This document shows positions 53,726-62,697 of a stretch of DNA of 64,000 bases, in pieces. Made by a program: the position numbers and the translations under genes. Origin of the DNA: Ornithomonoglobus_A sp045649025 (GTDB lineage Bacteria; Bacillota; Clostridia; UBA1381). The stretch spans positions 1-64,000 of the forward strand of contig JAZRPB010000004.1 of NCBI GenBank assembly GCA_045649025.1. Reading direction: 5' to 3'. The first letter of the stretch is position 1. Each line of letters begins with the position of its first letter. Below the pieces are notes generated by a model, which was not told where the DNA came from, searched no databases, and saw nothing but the letters and a program-made list of their open reading frames with translations.

Positions 53726-54523
53726 ATGGTTATTTATGCAGACATTTTATTTTTAATAAATTTTATTGGAGCATATATAATCATTGGGTTTATAAATTTA
53801 TTTAAACGTGCTAATATTTTAACAAAAAACAGAGTAATATCGTCGGTTCTTGGTGCACTTTTTGCAGATGTAATTTTTATAAATACCTTTCCTGGTTACA
53901 TTAACAATATATTATATTTTTTATCAGTATTTTTTATGAGTATAATATCATTCGGTGTTGGAGTGAAGAAAATAATAAATAATATGCTGATATTTTTTAT
54001 GATTAATTTTCTTATTGTTTCATCTGTATTACTATGTAGCTCTATTTTTAAAAATAACATTAATGTTTTAATAAAAAATAATATAATTTATTTTAACATC
54101 TCTTCCGTAATATTAGTTGGTGTGTTTTGTGTATCATATCCGATAGTGTATTTGCTTTTAAGAAAAATACAAGCTCGCAAACAAAAGCTACTGTATAATC
54201 TCACAGTAATTAATAAAAATAAAAGTGTGAGCGTGTGTGCGTTATTTGATAGCGGTAATATGATTTTAGAACCAATAAGTAAAAAAAGTGTTATTATAGT
54301 GGAAAAGAAATATACAGATAAACTTATTTTAGATAATCAAAATTTTATTGAAATACCATACCGTACTATAAACGGTAAAGATAGTATGTATGCGTTTATG
54401 CCTGATGTAATAGTGTTGGATAATAAACGTATTTTACCGCAACAATACATAGCAATAACAGATGCTAAACTATCTGAAATTGATGAATATAATGCTTTAA
54501 TAGGAAATGTAGGAGGAGATTAA
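53726..54523 (+). CDS. spoIIGA: Sporulation sigma-E factor-processing peptidase SpoIIGA
   Basis: A 265-residue membrane aspartic protease. About five hydrophobic helices cover residues 1-155. The cytoplasmic domain has the catalytic motif ALFDSGN with D175. It processes pro-sigma-E in the mother cell after a signal from the forespore. It is followed three bases later by sigE, its substrate. Upstream are inverted Spo0A boxes and a long-spacer promoter. GGAGG lies before the ATG. Confidence 0.95.
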   Translation: MVIYADILFLINFIGAYIIIGFINLFKRANILTKNRVISSVLGALFADVIFINTFPGYINNILYFLSVFFMSIISFGVGVKKIINNMLIFFMINFLIVSSVLLCSSIFKNNINVLIKNNIIYFNISSVILVGVFCVSYPIVYLLLRKIQARKQKLLYNLTVINKNKSVSVCALFDSGNMILEPISKKSVIIVEKKYTDKLILDNQNFIEIPYRTINGKDSMYAFMPDVIVLDNKRILPQQYIAITDAKLSEIDEYNALIGNVGGD

Positions 54524-54526
54524 ATA

Positions 54527-55234
54527 ATGAAGCTGATAAATGATATTGGCAGAAGATTAATGATGTTATCGGGTTTTAATGATAATAAAGTTTTTTATAT
54601 AGGAGGAAACGACACCTTACCCTCGCCATTAAGCAAGGGAGAGGAGGAGGAATTAATACATAGACTTCGTGTGGGTGATTTTTCTGTTAAAACTGAACTT
54701 ATAGAACGAAATTTAAGACTTGTTGTATATATAGCAAGAAAATTTGAAAACACGGGTATATGTATAGAGGATTTAATCTCGATTGGAACAATAGGTCTTA
54801 TTAAAGCAATAAATACATTCAATCCTCAAAAAAATATTAAGCTTGCAACATATGCCTCACGGTGCATTGAAAATGAAATATTAATGTATCTGCGTAAGAA
54901 TTCAAACTCACGTTCAGAGGTATCAATAGACGAACCATTAAATGTAGACTGGGACGGCAATGAACTGTTGCTGTCTGATATATTGGGTACTGATAATGAT
55001 GTTATATGTAAAAACATTGAGGATGAGGTTGACAAAGAACTGTTACTTCAGGCTTTAGATAAGCTTGGCGTTCGTGAAAGAAAGATAATGGAGTTAAGGT
55101 TTGGTTTGGGAAACTGTAAGGAAAGAACACAAAAAGAGGTTGCAGATTTATTGGGAATTTCGCAATCATACATATCACGTTTAGAAAAACGAATAATTGG
55201 CAGATTAAAAAAAGAAATTGCTAAAATGAGTTAA
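54527..55234 (+). CDS. sigE: RNA polymerase sporulation sigma factor sigma-E
   Basis: A 235-residue sigma-70 family factor for early mother-cell genes. Regions 2 and 4 are complete (RNLRLVVYIARKFENTG, LATYASRCIENEI, and QKEVADLLGISQSYISRLEKR). A pro-sequence of ~23 residues precedes VFYIGG, the equivalent of the B. subtilis cleavage region, and is slightly shorter than the 27 residues there. It follows spoIIGA directly. Confidence 0.96.
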   Translation: MKLINDIGRRLMMLSGFNDNKVFYIGGNDTLPSPLSKGEEEELIHRLRVGDFSVKTELIERNLRLVVYIARKFENTGICIEDLISIGTIGLIKAINTFNPQKNIKLATYASRCIENEILMYLRKNSNSRSEVSIDEPLNVDWDGNELLLSDILGTDNDVICKNIEDEVDKELLLQALDKLGVRERKIMELRFGLGNCKERTQKEVADLLGISQSYISRLEKRIIGRLKKEIAKMS

Positions 55235-55256
55235 CATACATTAATCCTTGTACATA

Positions 55257-55287
55257 GCTGTAAACATATAAATATTTAATTTACAGC
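55257..55287 (+). promoter_or_regulatory. Hairpin in the sigG leader
   Basis: GCTGTAAA (55257-55264) pairs perfectly with TTTACAGC (55280-55287), ending five bases before AAGGAGG. There is no U run, so it is not a terminator. It could limit translation of sigG on read-through transcripts. Confidence 0.5.
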
Positions 55288-55306
55288 CATAAAGGAGGAT
55301 GAAGTT

Positions 55307-56077
55307 ATGACAAACAAAGTGGAAATTTGTGGAGTAAATACATCAAAGCTCCCTGTTCTTTCAAGAGAAGAAAAAGATGAACTTTTTATAAAGATAAAGC
55401 AAGGTGATATGGAGGCGCGTGAAACCTTTGTTAAGGGTAATTTAAGATTGGTTTTAAGTGTTATACAACGATTTAATAATAGAGGTGAAAATCCTGATGA
55501 TTTGTTTCAGGTTGGATGTATAGGTTTAATAAAATCAATAGATAATTTTGATTTAACACAGAACGTGCAGTTTTCAACATACGCTGTTCCAATGATAATA
55601 GGCGAAATACGTCGGTATTTAAGGGATAATAATGCAATACGTGTAAGCAGATCATTAAAGGATATTGCATATAAGGCACTACACGTTAAAGAAAAACTAA
55701 TAAACACTAATTCAAAAGAACCAACAGTGGCAGAAATTGCTAAAGTTCTTGAATTGCCAACCGAAGATGTGGTGTTTGCCCTTGATGCAATCGCAGATCC
55801 TGTTTCGTTGTTTGAACCAATATATCACGACGGCGGAGAGGCAATATATGTTATGGATCAAGTTAAAGATAATAAAAGCACCGATGAAAATTGGCTTGAA
55901 AATATTGCATTAAATGAGGCTATGAAGCATCTTGAGGATAGAGAAAAGCATATTTTGAATTTAAGATTTTTTCAAGGCAAAACACAAATGGGGGTTGCAG
56001 ATGAAATAGGTATATCGCAGGCACAAGTATCAAGACTTGAAAAATCCGCCCTAAAACAAATGCGTAAATATGTATAA
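55307..56077 (+). CDS. sigG: RNA polymerase sporulation sigma factor sigma-G
   Basis: A 256-residue forespore sigma factor. The N-terminus (NKVEICGVNTSKLPVL) is the hallmark of SigG. Region 2 (FVKGNLRLVLSVIQRF, STYAVPMIIGEIRRYLRDN) and region 4 (KTQMGVADEIGISQAQVSRLEK) are complete. It drives late forespore genes. The gene is 72 bases after sigE with its own AAGGAGG and a leader hairpin, and ends with a terminator. Confidence 0.96.
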   Translation: MTNKVEICGVNTSKLPVLSREEKDELFIKIKQGDMEARETFVKGNLRLVLSVIQRFNNRGENPDDLFQVGCIGLIKSIDNFDLTQNVQFSTYAVPMIIGEIRRYLRDNNAIRVSRSLKDIAYKALHVKEKLINTNSKEPTVAEIAKVLELPTEDVVFALDAIADPVSLFEPIYHDGGEAIYVMDQVKDNKSTDENWLENIALNEAMKHLEDREKHILNLRFFQGKTQMGVADEIGISQAQVSRLEKSALKQMRKYV

Positions 56078-56101
56078 GATTATAATTAAAATGTAAAAAT
56101 G

Positions 56102-56141
56102 ATGTCATATGCACTGTTGCTACATATGGCACATTTTTTTT
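56102..56141 (+). terminator. Terminator after sigG
   Basis: ATGTCATATG pairs with CATATGGCACAT (a stem with a small internal loop), followed by eight T. Confidence 0.7.
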
Positions 56142-56201
56142 ATAATAACATATAATGCAGTATCAGTTTTTTTGAGAAAATATGTAAATGGAGGTTTATT
56201 T

Positions 56202-58052
56202 ATGTGCGGAATTTGCGGATATATTAATTTTAAAAATAATTTTATAAAAAATACGGATGAAAATAAAGCATTAATACATAAAATGGCAAAAACATTGCGT
56301 CACAGAGGGCCTGATGAGTGGGGAGAATATGTGAGTGAACACGCAGTGTTCGGACATAGCCGATTATCGGTTATTGATATTGAAAACGGAAAGCAACCAT
56401 TAAAGAGAACTGTTGAAGGCCACGAGTTTACAATAACCTATAATGGTGAATTGTATAATACTGATGATATACGTGAAAGTTTACAAGGCTATGGGTACCA
56501 TTTTACAACTCATTCCGACACAGAGGTGCTTTTATATGCTTACATTCACTATGGCGTGGAATGTACAAAATACTTGAATGGAATATATTCTTTTGCAATT
56601 TGGGATTCAATGCGACAGAGAGTCTTTTTGTGTCGTGACAGATTTGGTGTAAAGCCATTATTTTACACAATGCAGGATGATACATTGATATTTGCATCTG
56701 AAATTAAAGCATTATTTGAATATCCTGATGTAAAACCAAAACTTGACAGGGAAGGACTGTGCGAAATTTTTGCAATTAGTCCTGCAAGAACACAGGGTGT
56801 GGGTATTTTTAAAGATATAAAGGAATTAAGACCTGCTCATTATATGATTATAACAAGAAATAACATTAACATAAAAAGCTATTGGAGTTTAAAAAGCTAT
56901 GAGCATACAGATGATTATGAAACAACAATTGAAAAAACACGTGAGCTGTTGTATGATAGCATAAAACGTCAGCTTGTTTCGGATGTTGGTGTTGCCACTC
57001 TTTTATCGGGCGGTCTTGATTCGAGCGTTATTACAGCTATTGCGGCAAGAGAATTAGAAAAAGATAATAAGCAGTTATCAACATACTCGTTTGATTATGA
57101 AGATAATTCAAAATATTTTAAGGCATCAAGCTTTCAGCCTGATTCCGACACAATCTGGGTGCCAAGAATGGTTGATGAATTTAAAACGAATCATACGTAT
57201 TTAATATGTCCCACATCAAAGCTTACAGAACTGCTTAAGGCAGCGTTTGTTGCAAAGGATTTGCCTGGTATGGCAGATGTGGATGCGTCACTTTTATATT
57301 TTTGCTCAAAAATAAAAGAAAATAATACAGTCGTATTGTCGGGTGAGTGTTCTGACGAAATTTTTGGGGGATATCCGTGGTTTAGAGATGAAAAAGCATT
57401 TAAAACAGATGCATTTCCATGGTGCTACGATTTATCGTGCAGAAATGATATATTGCATGATTGCGTTAAAAACACATTGAAATTAGAAGAATATTCACAT
57501 TACAGATATAGTGAATCAATTGCAGAAGTTCCCACGTTTGAGGGAGATAGCGAAGAAGAAAAGAGAAGAAGAGAAATTTCATATCTAAATATTAATTGGT
57601 TTATGTCAAACCTGTTAGACAGAAAAGACAGAATGAGTATGGCAAGCGGTCTTGAGGTGCGTGTTCCGTTTTGTGACCACAATTTAGTACAATATGTTTG
57701 GAATATACCATGGAGTATGAAGAATAAGGATAATATTTCAAAGAACGTACTTCGTGAAGCAGCAAAGGGTATTTTACCCGAGGATGTAAGATTAAGAAAG
57801 AAAAGTCCATATCCCAAAACACATAATCCACAATATGAAATCGCAGTAAAGGAGATGCTATCAAATATTATTGATGATAATAATGCACCAATATTATCAT
57901 TTTGTGACAAGAAAAAGCTTGAGGAGTTAATTGGTGGAACATTTGATTATTCCAAACCCTTCTTTGGTCAGCTAATGGCAATGCCGCAATTTATTGGATA
58001 TATTATACAGGTTAATTATATGCTCGAAAAATTCAATCCCCGTATTGTTTAG
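56202..58052 (+). CDS. asnB: Asparagine synthase, glutamine-hydrolysing
   Basis: A 616-residue class B asparagine synthetase. After removal of Met, the N-terminal glutaminase has the catalytic Cys (MCGICGY) and the LRHRGPDE loop. The synthetase domain has the pyrophosphate loop LLSGGLDSSVI (about 297) and SGECSDEIFGGYPW. It amidates aspartate using glutamine and ATP. The frame is open from 56109, but GGAGG at 56190-56194 and the required Cys2 fix the ATG at 56202. Confidence 0.96.
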   Translation: MCGICGYINFKNNFIKNTDENKALIHKMAKTLRHRGPDEWGEYVSEHAVFGHSRLSVIDIENGKQPLKRTVEGHEFTITYNGELYNTDDIRESLQGYGYHFTTHSDTEVLLYAYIHYGVECTKYLNGIYSFAIWDSMRQRVFLCRDRFGVKPLFYTMQDDTLIFASEIKALFEYPDVKPKLDREGLCEIFAISPARTQGVGIFKDIKELRPAHYMIITRNNINIKSYWSLKSYEHTDDYETTIEKTRELLYDSIKRQLVSDVGVATLLSGGLDSSVITAIAARELEKDNKQLSTYSFDYEDNSKYFKASSFQPDSDTIWVPRMVDEFKTNHTYLICPTSKLTELLKAAFVAKDLPGMADVDASLLYFCSKIKENNTVVLSGECSDEIFGGYPWFRDEKAFKTDAFPWCYDLSCRNDILHDCVKNTLKLEEYSHYRYSESIAEVPTFEGDSEEEKRRREISYLNINWFMSNLLDRKDRMSMASGLEVRVPFCDHNLVQYVWNIPWSMKNKDNISKNVLREAAKGILPEDVRLRKKSPYPKTHNPQYEIAVKEMLSNIIDDNNAPILSFCDKKKLEELIGGTFDYSKPFFGQLMAMPQFIGYIIQVNYMLEKFNPRIV

Positions 58053-58057
58053 CTTGC

Positions 58058-58096
58058 AAATGTTTCCCTTACATTATGTATGTAGGGGAAACATTT
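58058..58096 (+). terminator. Hairpin terminator after asnB
   Basis: AAATGTTTCCCTTACAT (58058-58074) pairs with ATGTAGGGGAAACATTT (58080-58096). Confidence 0.7.
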
Positions 58097-58131
58097 ATGT
58101 GTAATGAATGGAAACAATTTTATTAAAACAC

Positions 58132-58160
58132 TTGACATTACAATGGGATTGTGGTATAAT
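58132..58160 (+). promoter_or_regulatory. Promoter of tRNA-Arg
   Basis: Consensus TTGACA (58132-58137), a 17-base spacer and TATAAT (58155-58160), 27 bases before the tRNA. Confidence 0.85.
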
Positions 58161-58187
58161 TGCCTTTGTTGGTATAAATCAACGTAT

Positions 58188-58261
58188 GCGCTCGTAGCTC
58201 AGCTGGATAGAGTGACTGGCTACGAACCAGTAGGTCGGGGGTTCGAATCCCTTCGGGCGTA
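58188..58261 (+). tRNA. tRNA-Arg (anticodon ACG)
   Basis: The acceptor arm GCGCTCG/CGGGCGT, anticodon stem ACTGG/CCAGT with loop CTACGAA and T-loop GGTTCGAATCC form a complete cloverleaf. Anticodon ACG (read as ICG) decodes CGU/CGC/CGA. The 3' CCA is not encoded, so it must be added. Confidence 0.95.
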
Positions 58262-58264
58262 TAT

Positions 58265-58294
58265 AAAAAAAGACATCTTCGGATGTCTTTTTTT
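58265..58294. terminator. Shared terminator of tRNA-Arg and the DMT transporter gene
   Basis: AAAAAAAGACATC (58265-58277), a TTCG loop, then GATGTCTTTTTTT (58282-58294). Perfect stem. It overlaps the stop codon of the convergent gene. Confidence 0.92.
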
Positions 58295-58721
58295 ATTTGA
58301 ATTTGAATAAAATCATACCACCAATCATTAATGCAAGTCCTGCGTATTTATTCCACAGAAAAGGGATTTTTTCACTACCCATAATTCCAAATGCTTCAAT
58401 AAGCGATGCAACAAGTAACTGTGCAATTAAAATTGATGATACTGCCACAGCAGGACTTGATTTTCCTATTGCAAGCATTACAGTTATTGTTATAAGATAC
58501 CCCAAAACACCGCCAAACAAGTAAAATTTATTCACCTGTGATACCATCTTGAAATCACCTTTTCCTAATATAAACAGAAAGACAACAGATAGTATAAAAG
58601 CTGCACCTGCCACAATAACATTAGCTTCATACACGCCTATCTTTTCACCAAGACGGGTATTCATAACACCCTGTATACTCATAAGAGCACCCGCTATAAC
58701 ACCAAATATAATACCTAACAT
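58293..58721 (-). CDS. DMT-family transporter, YdcZ (DUF606) type
   Basis: A 142-residue membrane protein with five hydrophobic helices, matching the short YdcZ/DUF606 half-size members of the drug/metabolite transporter superfamily. Conserved features are AGALMSIQGVMNTRLG near the N-terminus and the final helix LALMIGGMILF. These small proteins work as dimers or pairs; substrate unknown. A TTG at 58733 is in frame but touches AAAGG, so the ATG at 58721 is preferred. Confidence 0.8.
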   Translation of the reverse strand: MLGIIFGVIAGALMSIQGVMNTRLGEKIGVYEANVIVAGAAFILSVVFLFILGKGDFKMVSQVNKFYLFGGVLGYLITITVMLAIGKSSPAVAVSSILIAQLLVASLIEAFGIMGSEKIPFLWNKYAGLALMIGGMILFKFK

Positions 58722-58781
58722 ATATAATACCAACCTTTTTTTGTTTTATTATTTAGTTATACAGTTAATATTATACATAAA

Positions 58782-58813
58782 AAATGTCACCCCAAAATTT
58801 TGGAATGACATTT
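58782..58813 (-). terminator. Hairpin after the 98-residue gene
   Basis: AAATGTCA (58782-58789) pairs with TGACATTT (58806-58813), with the inner stem CCAAAA/TTTTGG. Confidence 0.65.
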
Positions 58814-58817
58814 AAAA

Positions 58818-59114
58818 TTATTGTTGATTTTCCAAAGCGTCTTGAAGCCACCAGGAGCCTATATCAAGTGCTTTATATAGGTTTTCCTTTTCGCTCTTTC
58901 TGTATACTTGACCGTTGCCTAATTCGCCTGTGTTATCCATTAAAGACATTTTAACCTTTGTGATGTTTTCCAATTCACCTGATTTTTCTTTTTCAAGTAT
59001 ATCAAGAACAAGAATATATTTATCTTCAAGGTTACCATAATATAAACGGTCACCAACGCGATTTAAAGGCTTTCCGCCGTATTGTAGCATTTTTTTCTTT
59101 TTAGCCACTGCCAT
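58818..59114 (-). CDS. Small protein of unknown function
   Basis: A 98-residue soluble protein. It starts with a basic KKKK patch, contains LQYGGKPLNRVGDRLYYG and the strand-like DKYILVLDIL, and ends in WWLQDALENQQ. I do not recognise a named family. The ATG at 59114 has GGAGAG 7 bases upstream; an in-frame extension to 59186 lacks such a site. It lies alone on the - strand, back to back with the thrS leader. Confidence 0.65.
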   Translation of the reverse strand: MAVAKKKKMLQYGGKPLNRVGDRLYYGNLEDKYILVLDILEKEKSGELENITKVKMSLMDNTGELGNGQVYRKSEKENLYKALDIGSWWLQDALENQQ

Positions 59115-59215
59115 TATTAAATCTCTCCAATCACTAAATTTTACATATAATATAACAATTATATCATAATTTATGGCAGAATACAATAGTTTTTTGATAT
59201 TTTTTTAAATAACTC

Positions 59216-59244
59216 TTGACAAAGCTATTGAAAAAGAATATAAT
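59216..59244 (+). promoter_or_regulatory. Promoter of thrS
   Basis: Consensus TTGACA (59216-59221), a 17-base spacer and TATAAT (59239-59244), ahead of the T-box leader. Confidence 0.85.
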
Positions 59245-59254
59245 ATTTAGTAGA

Positions 59255-59506
59255 ACGATGAGAAAGACAGTAGCCTTTCATAATCTCAAAAGAGAGAGGG
59301 TATCGTGGCTGGAAGTACCCTTTGAGTGTTGATTGTGTGAATACCACTTTTGAGTTGCCGCCAGAACGGATAATATCCCAGTATGAACGCCGTATTTTCT
59401 GCGATAAAGAATAAAATGAGCGATGACCTCTTATATGGTCATAATTAGGGTGGAACCGTGTATTTTATGCACCCCTAAATGAGTATTCATTTGGGGTGCT
59501 TTTTTA
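59255..59506 (+). ncRNA. T-box leader of thrS (Thr specifier ACC)
   Basis: Stem I features AGTA (59270s) and GAATACC are present; ACC at 59343-59345 is a Thr codon in the specifier position. The T-box sequence AGGGTGGAACCGTG lies at 59447-59460. The terminator stem GCACCCCTAAATGA/TCATTTGGGGTGC (59469-59499) is followed by seven T. Uncharged tRNA-Thr should allow read-through into thrS. Confidence 0.95.
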
Positions 59507-59530
59507 TACTTTAAAAAAAGGAGAATTAAA

Positions 59531-61279
59531 ATGGAAATGAATGAACTACAAACGTTACGACACAGTGCTTCGCATATTTTGGCACAAGCGATAAAAAGAC
59601 TTTTTCCCGACACAAAGCTTGCAATAGGCCCTGCAATAGACACAGGCTTTTATTACGACTTTGATACCGAGCATACATTCACTCCCGAGGATTTGGAAGA
59701 AATCGAAAAGGAAATGAAAAAGATAGTTAAGGAAAATCTTAAAATAGAAAGATTTGAGCTATCACGTGAAGAAGCACTTGAACTTATGAAGGATGAGCCA
59801 TATAAGGTTGAGCTAATAAACGAACTTCCCGAAGGTGAGGTTATTTCGTTCTATAAGCAAGGTGATTTTACAGACCTTTGTGCAGGTCCTCACGTTAATT
59901 ATACCTCAAAGGTTAAGGCATATAAGCTTTTAAGTGCAACAGGTGCATATTGGAGAGGCAATGAAAAGAACAAAATGCTACAAAGAATATATGGTACTGC
60001 ATTTGCAACAAAGGATGAATTGAATGCACATCTTGAGCAGCTTGAAGAAGCTAAAAAGAGAGACCATAATAAGCTTGGCAGAGAATTAGAGTTGTTTACA
60101 ACCGTTGACTTTATTGGTCAGGGCTTACCAATTATGCTCCCAAAGGGTGCAAGAGTTATTCAGCTTTTACAGCGTTGGGTAGAGGATGAGGAGCAAAAAA
60201 GAGGCTGGCAGCTTACAAAAACACCTCTTATGGCAAAGAGTGATTTATATAAAATTTCTGGTCACTGGGGACACTATAAAGATGGTATGTTTGTTTTGGG
60301 TGATGAAGAAAAGGATGATGAGGTTTTTGCATTAAGACCAATGACCTGTCCGTTCCAATATCAGGCATATTTGAACAGAGGCCGTTCATACAGAGATTTG
60401 CCTATGAGATTAAACGAAACCTCAACATTATTCAGAAATGAAGCTTCGGGCGAAATGCACGGACTTATAAGAGTGCGTCAATTTACAATTTCGGAGGGAC
60501 ATTTAATGTGTACTCCCGAACAGCTTGAAGAAGAGTTTAAGGGTTGTTTGGAGCTTACAAACTATATGCTAAAAACTCTTGGCCTATATGAAGATGTTTC
60601 TTATCGTTTCTCTCAATGGGATCCTGAAGATACAGAAAAATATATTGGTACAGTTGAGCAATGGGACGAGGCTCAAGGTGTTATGAAGAAGATTTTGGAT
60701 AACCTTGAAATACCATATAAGGTTGGCGTTGGTGAGGCTGCATTCTATGGTCCAAAGCTTGATATCCAAATTAAAAACGTACACGGAAAAGAGGATACCC
60801 TTATTACAATTCAAATTGACCAGCTGCTTGCTCAAAAGTTTGGTATGGAATATGTAGACCGTGACGGTAAGAAGAAAAATCCATATATTATTCATAGAAC
60901 ATCAATAGGCTGTTACGAAAGAACACTTGCACTTCTTATTGAAAAATACGCAGGTGCGTTCCCACTATGGCTTGCTCCTGTTCAAATTAAATTACTTCCG
61001 ATTGCCGACAGACATCTCGACTACGTATATGATGTTAAGAAAAAGCTTGAAGCAGCGGGAATATTAAGAGTTGAAATAGACGACAGAAGTGAAAAGCTTG
61101 GCTATAAGTTAAGAGAAGCACAGCTTGAAAAAGTTCCGTATATGATAGTTGTTGGTGATAAAGATATTGAAAATAACGTTGTTGCCGTTCGTTCACGTAA
61201 AGAGGGTGATAAGGGTACAATGTCTGTTGATGAATTTATTGCTATGGCAACAGAGGAAATTGAAACAAAGAAATTATAA
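59531..61279 (+). CDS. thrS: Threonyl-tRNA synthetase, form without TGS domain
   Basis: A 582-residue class II synthetase. It begins directly with the editing-type second domain (HSASHILAQAIKRLFPD, then DLCAGPHV with the zinc-type His/Cys residues). The catalytic core (MTCPFQYQ, RLNETSTLFRNEASGEMHGL) and the anticodon-binding domain at the end follow. The usual N-terminal TGS domain (~60 residues) is absent; AAGGAG before the ATG leaves no room for it. It charges tRNA-Thr and is controlled by the T-box. Confidence 0.95.
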   Translation: MEMNELQTLRHSASHILAQAIKRLFPDTKLAIGPAIDTGFYYDFDTEHTFTPEDLEEIEKEMKKIVKENLKIERFELSREEALELMKDEPYKVELINELPEGEVISFYKQGDFTDLCAGPHVNYTSKVKAYKLLSATGAYWRGNEKNKMLQRIYGTAFATKDELNAHLEQLEEAKKRDHNKLGRELELFTTVDFIGQGLPIMLPKGARVIQLLQRWVEDEEQKRGWQLTKTPLMAKSDLYKISGHWGHYKDGMFVLGDEEKDDEVFALRPMTCPFQYQAYLNRGRSYRDLPMRLNETSTLFRNEASGEMHGLIRVRQFTISEGHLMCTPEQLEEEFKGCLELTNYMLKTLGLYEDVSYRFSQWDPEDTEKYIGTVEQWDEAQGVMKKILDNLEIPYKVGVGEAAFYGPKLDIQIKNVHGKEDTLITIQIDQLLAQKFGMEYVDRDGKKKNPYIIHRTSIGCYERTLALLIEKYAGAFPLWLAPVQIKLLPIADRHLDYVYDVKKKLEAAGILRVEIDDRSEKLGYKLREAQLEKVPYMIVVGDKDIENNVVAVRSRKEGDKGTMSVDEFIAMATEEIETKKL

Positions 61280-61328
61280 TTAACACTAAATAATAAACAC
61301 GCATAATATATCACAGAGGTGGTGTGTT

Positions 61329-61943
61329 ATGCGTGTTGGTCTTTACAAAAAAAAATATCGGGCAAGGGTAATTATTCCTTTTGTTTTGATATTTTCTTTA
61401 ATTTTATTTTACTTTGTACTAAAACGTTTAGAGCCTGCCTTTGTTGAAATATCCCGTTCATATGGTGAAGAACAGGTTGTTGATATGATTAATATTACTG
61501 CTGCAGATATATTTTCAAAATATAATGTTATAAACGCACAACAAAGTAAAAACGAAATAATTATTACAGATACGTCAATGTTAAATATGCTTAAATCTGA
61601 TTTTACAACCGAGCTTCAAAAGAAATTGAGGAACACTAAAAATACTATTAAAATACCTCTTGGCTCAATGTCGGGGTTTTATCTTTTAAATGGTGTTGGT
61701 CCGCCTGTTACTGTTAAAATTCTGCCTTTAAGTAAAGTCAGAACAGATTTTGAAGATAAGTTTGAAGGGCAGGGTATAAATTATGTTAAGCACTCTATAT
61801 ATATGACTGTCAGTGTAGAAATGTTGTATAAGGGTTTTTTGCTGCATTCGTCAAGCGAGGTAAAAACAAGTATACCTGTTATTGAAAATATAAACTCTGG
61901 CACAGTTCCGCAATATTACGGTGCAATGGGTGTGTTGCAGTAG
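61329..61943 (+). CDS. yunB: Sporulation protein YunB
   Basis: A 204-residue protein with one membrane segment near the N-terminus (about 14-35) and a conserved outer domain with IPLGSMSGFYLLNG-type sequence (GxGP motif after it). This pattern matches YunB, a sigma-E-controlled protein important for spore formation in Bacillus. AGAGGTGG lies upstream of the ATG. It sits beside spoIIM, which supports the assignment. Confidence 0.9.
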   Translation: MRVGLYKKKYRARVIIPFVLIFSLILFYFVLKRLEPAFVEISRSYGEEQVVDMINITAADIFSKYNVINAQQSKNEIIITDTSMLNMLKSDFTTELQKKLRNTKNTIKIPLGSMSGFYLLNGVGPPVTVKILPLSKVRTDFEDKFEGQGINYVKHSIYMTVSVEMLYKGFLLHSSSEVKTSIPVIENINSGTVPQYYGAMGVLQ

Positions 61944-62031
61944 CTACATAGTATATTTTACCGCCGTTGGTTATATTATATCCCCAATAATCATAAAGTA
62001 AAAAAGAGGGTTATACAAGGGGGTAATATAA

Positions 62032-62607
62032 ATGAACGAAATAAGCAGAGGCTACAACAAACTGATAATGATTTCTCTTGTTATTTTATGTGTTGGAATT
62101 GGAGTAGGTAGTATATATCTTATGAACACAGGTGTGGAAAATATAGAGCATATAAAGGAATATCTTTCATCTGTGTTTAGCAGTTTTGGTGAAAATATAA
62201 AGAGAAATCAAATCTTAAAGAATGCGTTAATAGAAAATTTATTATTGGCACTATTTATATTTATAAGCGGCTTTTTTAAATTTTGCACACCCGCTGTTGC
62301 GTTTTGTATTGCCAGAAAAGGCTTTATTATGGGTTTTACATCGGCATCGGTACTACGCAGCTTTGGTATAAAAGGGCTTGTTATCAATATGGCATATTTA
62401 CCCGCAATTGTAATATCAATACCTGCGTTCTTGTTTTTTTCATCAATCAGTGTAAAAAATGCCTGTTGCGATGTAAGTGAAAAGAAAAGATTTGTAGTTT
62501 CATATATAATAATTGCCGTTATTATTTCGATATTATTATGTGCTTCGGCTTTTTTTGAAGCATACATAACAACCTCATTAATTAAATTTATGGCACATAG
62601 ACTGTAA
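62032..62607 (+). CDS. spoIIM: Stage II sporulation protein M
   Basis: A 191-residue membrane protein with about five helices. The central block NLLLALFIFISGFFKFCTPAV and the GFIMGFTSASVLRSFG segment fit SpoIIM. With SpoIID and SpoIIP it degrades septal peptidoglycan during engulfment. AAGGGGG precedes the ATG. A D,D-carboxypeptidase gene follows, as is common in this neighbourhood in Clostridia. Confidence 0.92.
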   Translation: MNEISRGYNKLIMISLVILCVGIGVGSIYLMNTGVENIEHIKEYLSSVFSSFGENIKRNQILKNALIENLLLALFIFISGFFKFCTPAVAFCIARKGFIMGFTSASVLRSFGIKGLVINMAYLPAIVISIPAFLFFSSISVKNACCDVSEKKRFVVSYIIIAVIISILLCASAFFEAYITTSLIKFMAHRL

Positions 62608-62697
62608 AAATACAATATGTATATAATTTAACAAAAAGTGCATTATAAGTGTATAGATTATTTTTTGGTTGCATACGCAACAGAAATGGAGATATAT

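Noticed and set aside
58104..58310. A 68-codon ORF across tRNA-Arg
   Set aside because: It translates the tRNA and its terminator; no protein expected.
61280..62031. Sigma-E promoters for yunB and spoIIM
   Set aside because: CATA-type -10 candidates exist, but I could not find convincing -35 partners at the right distance.
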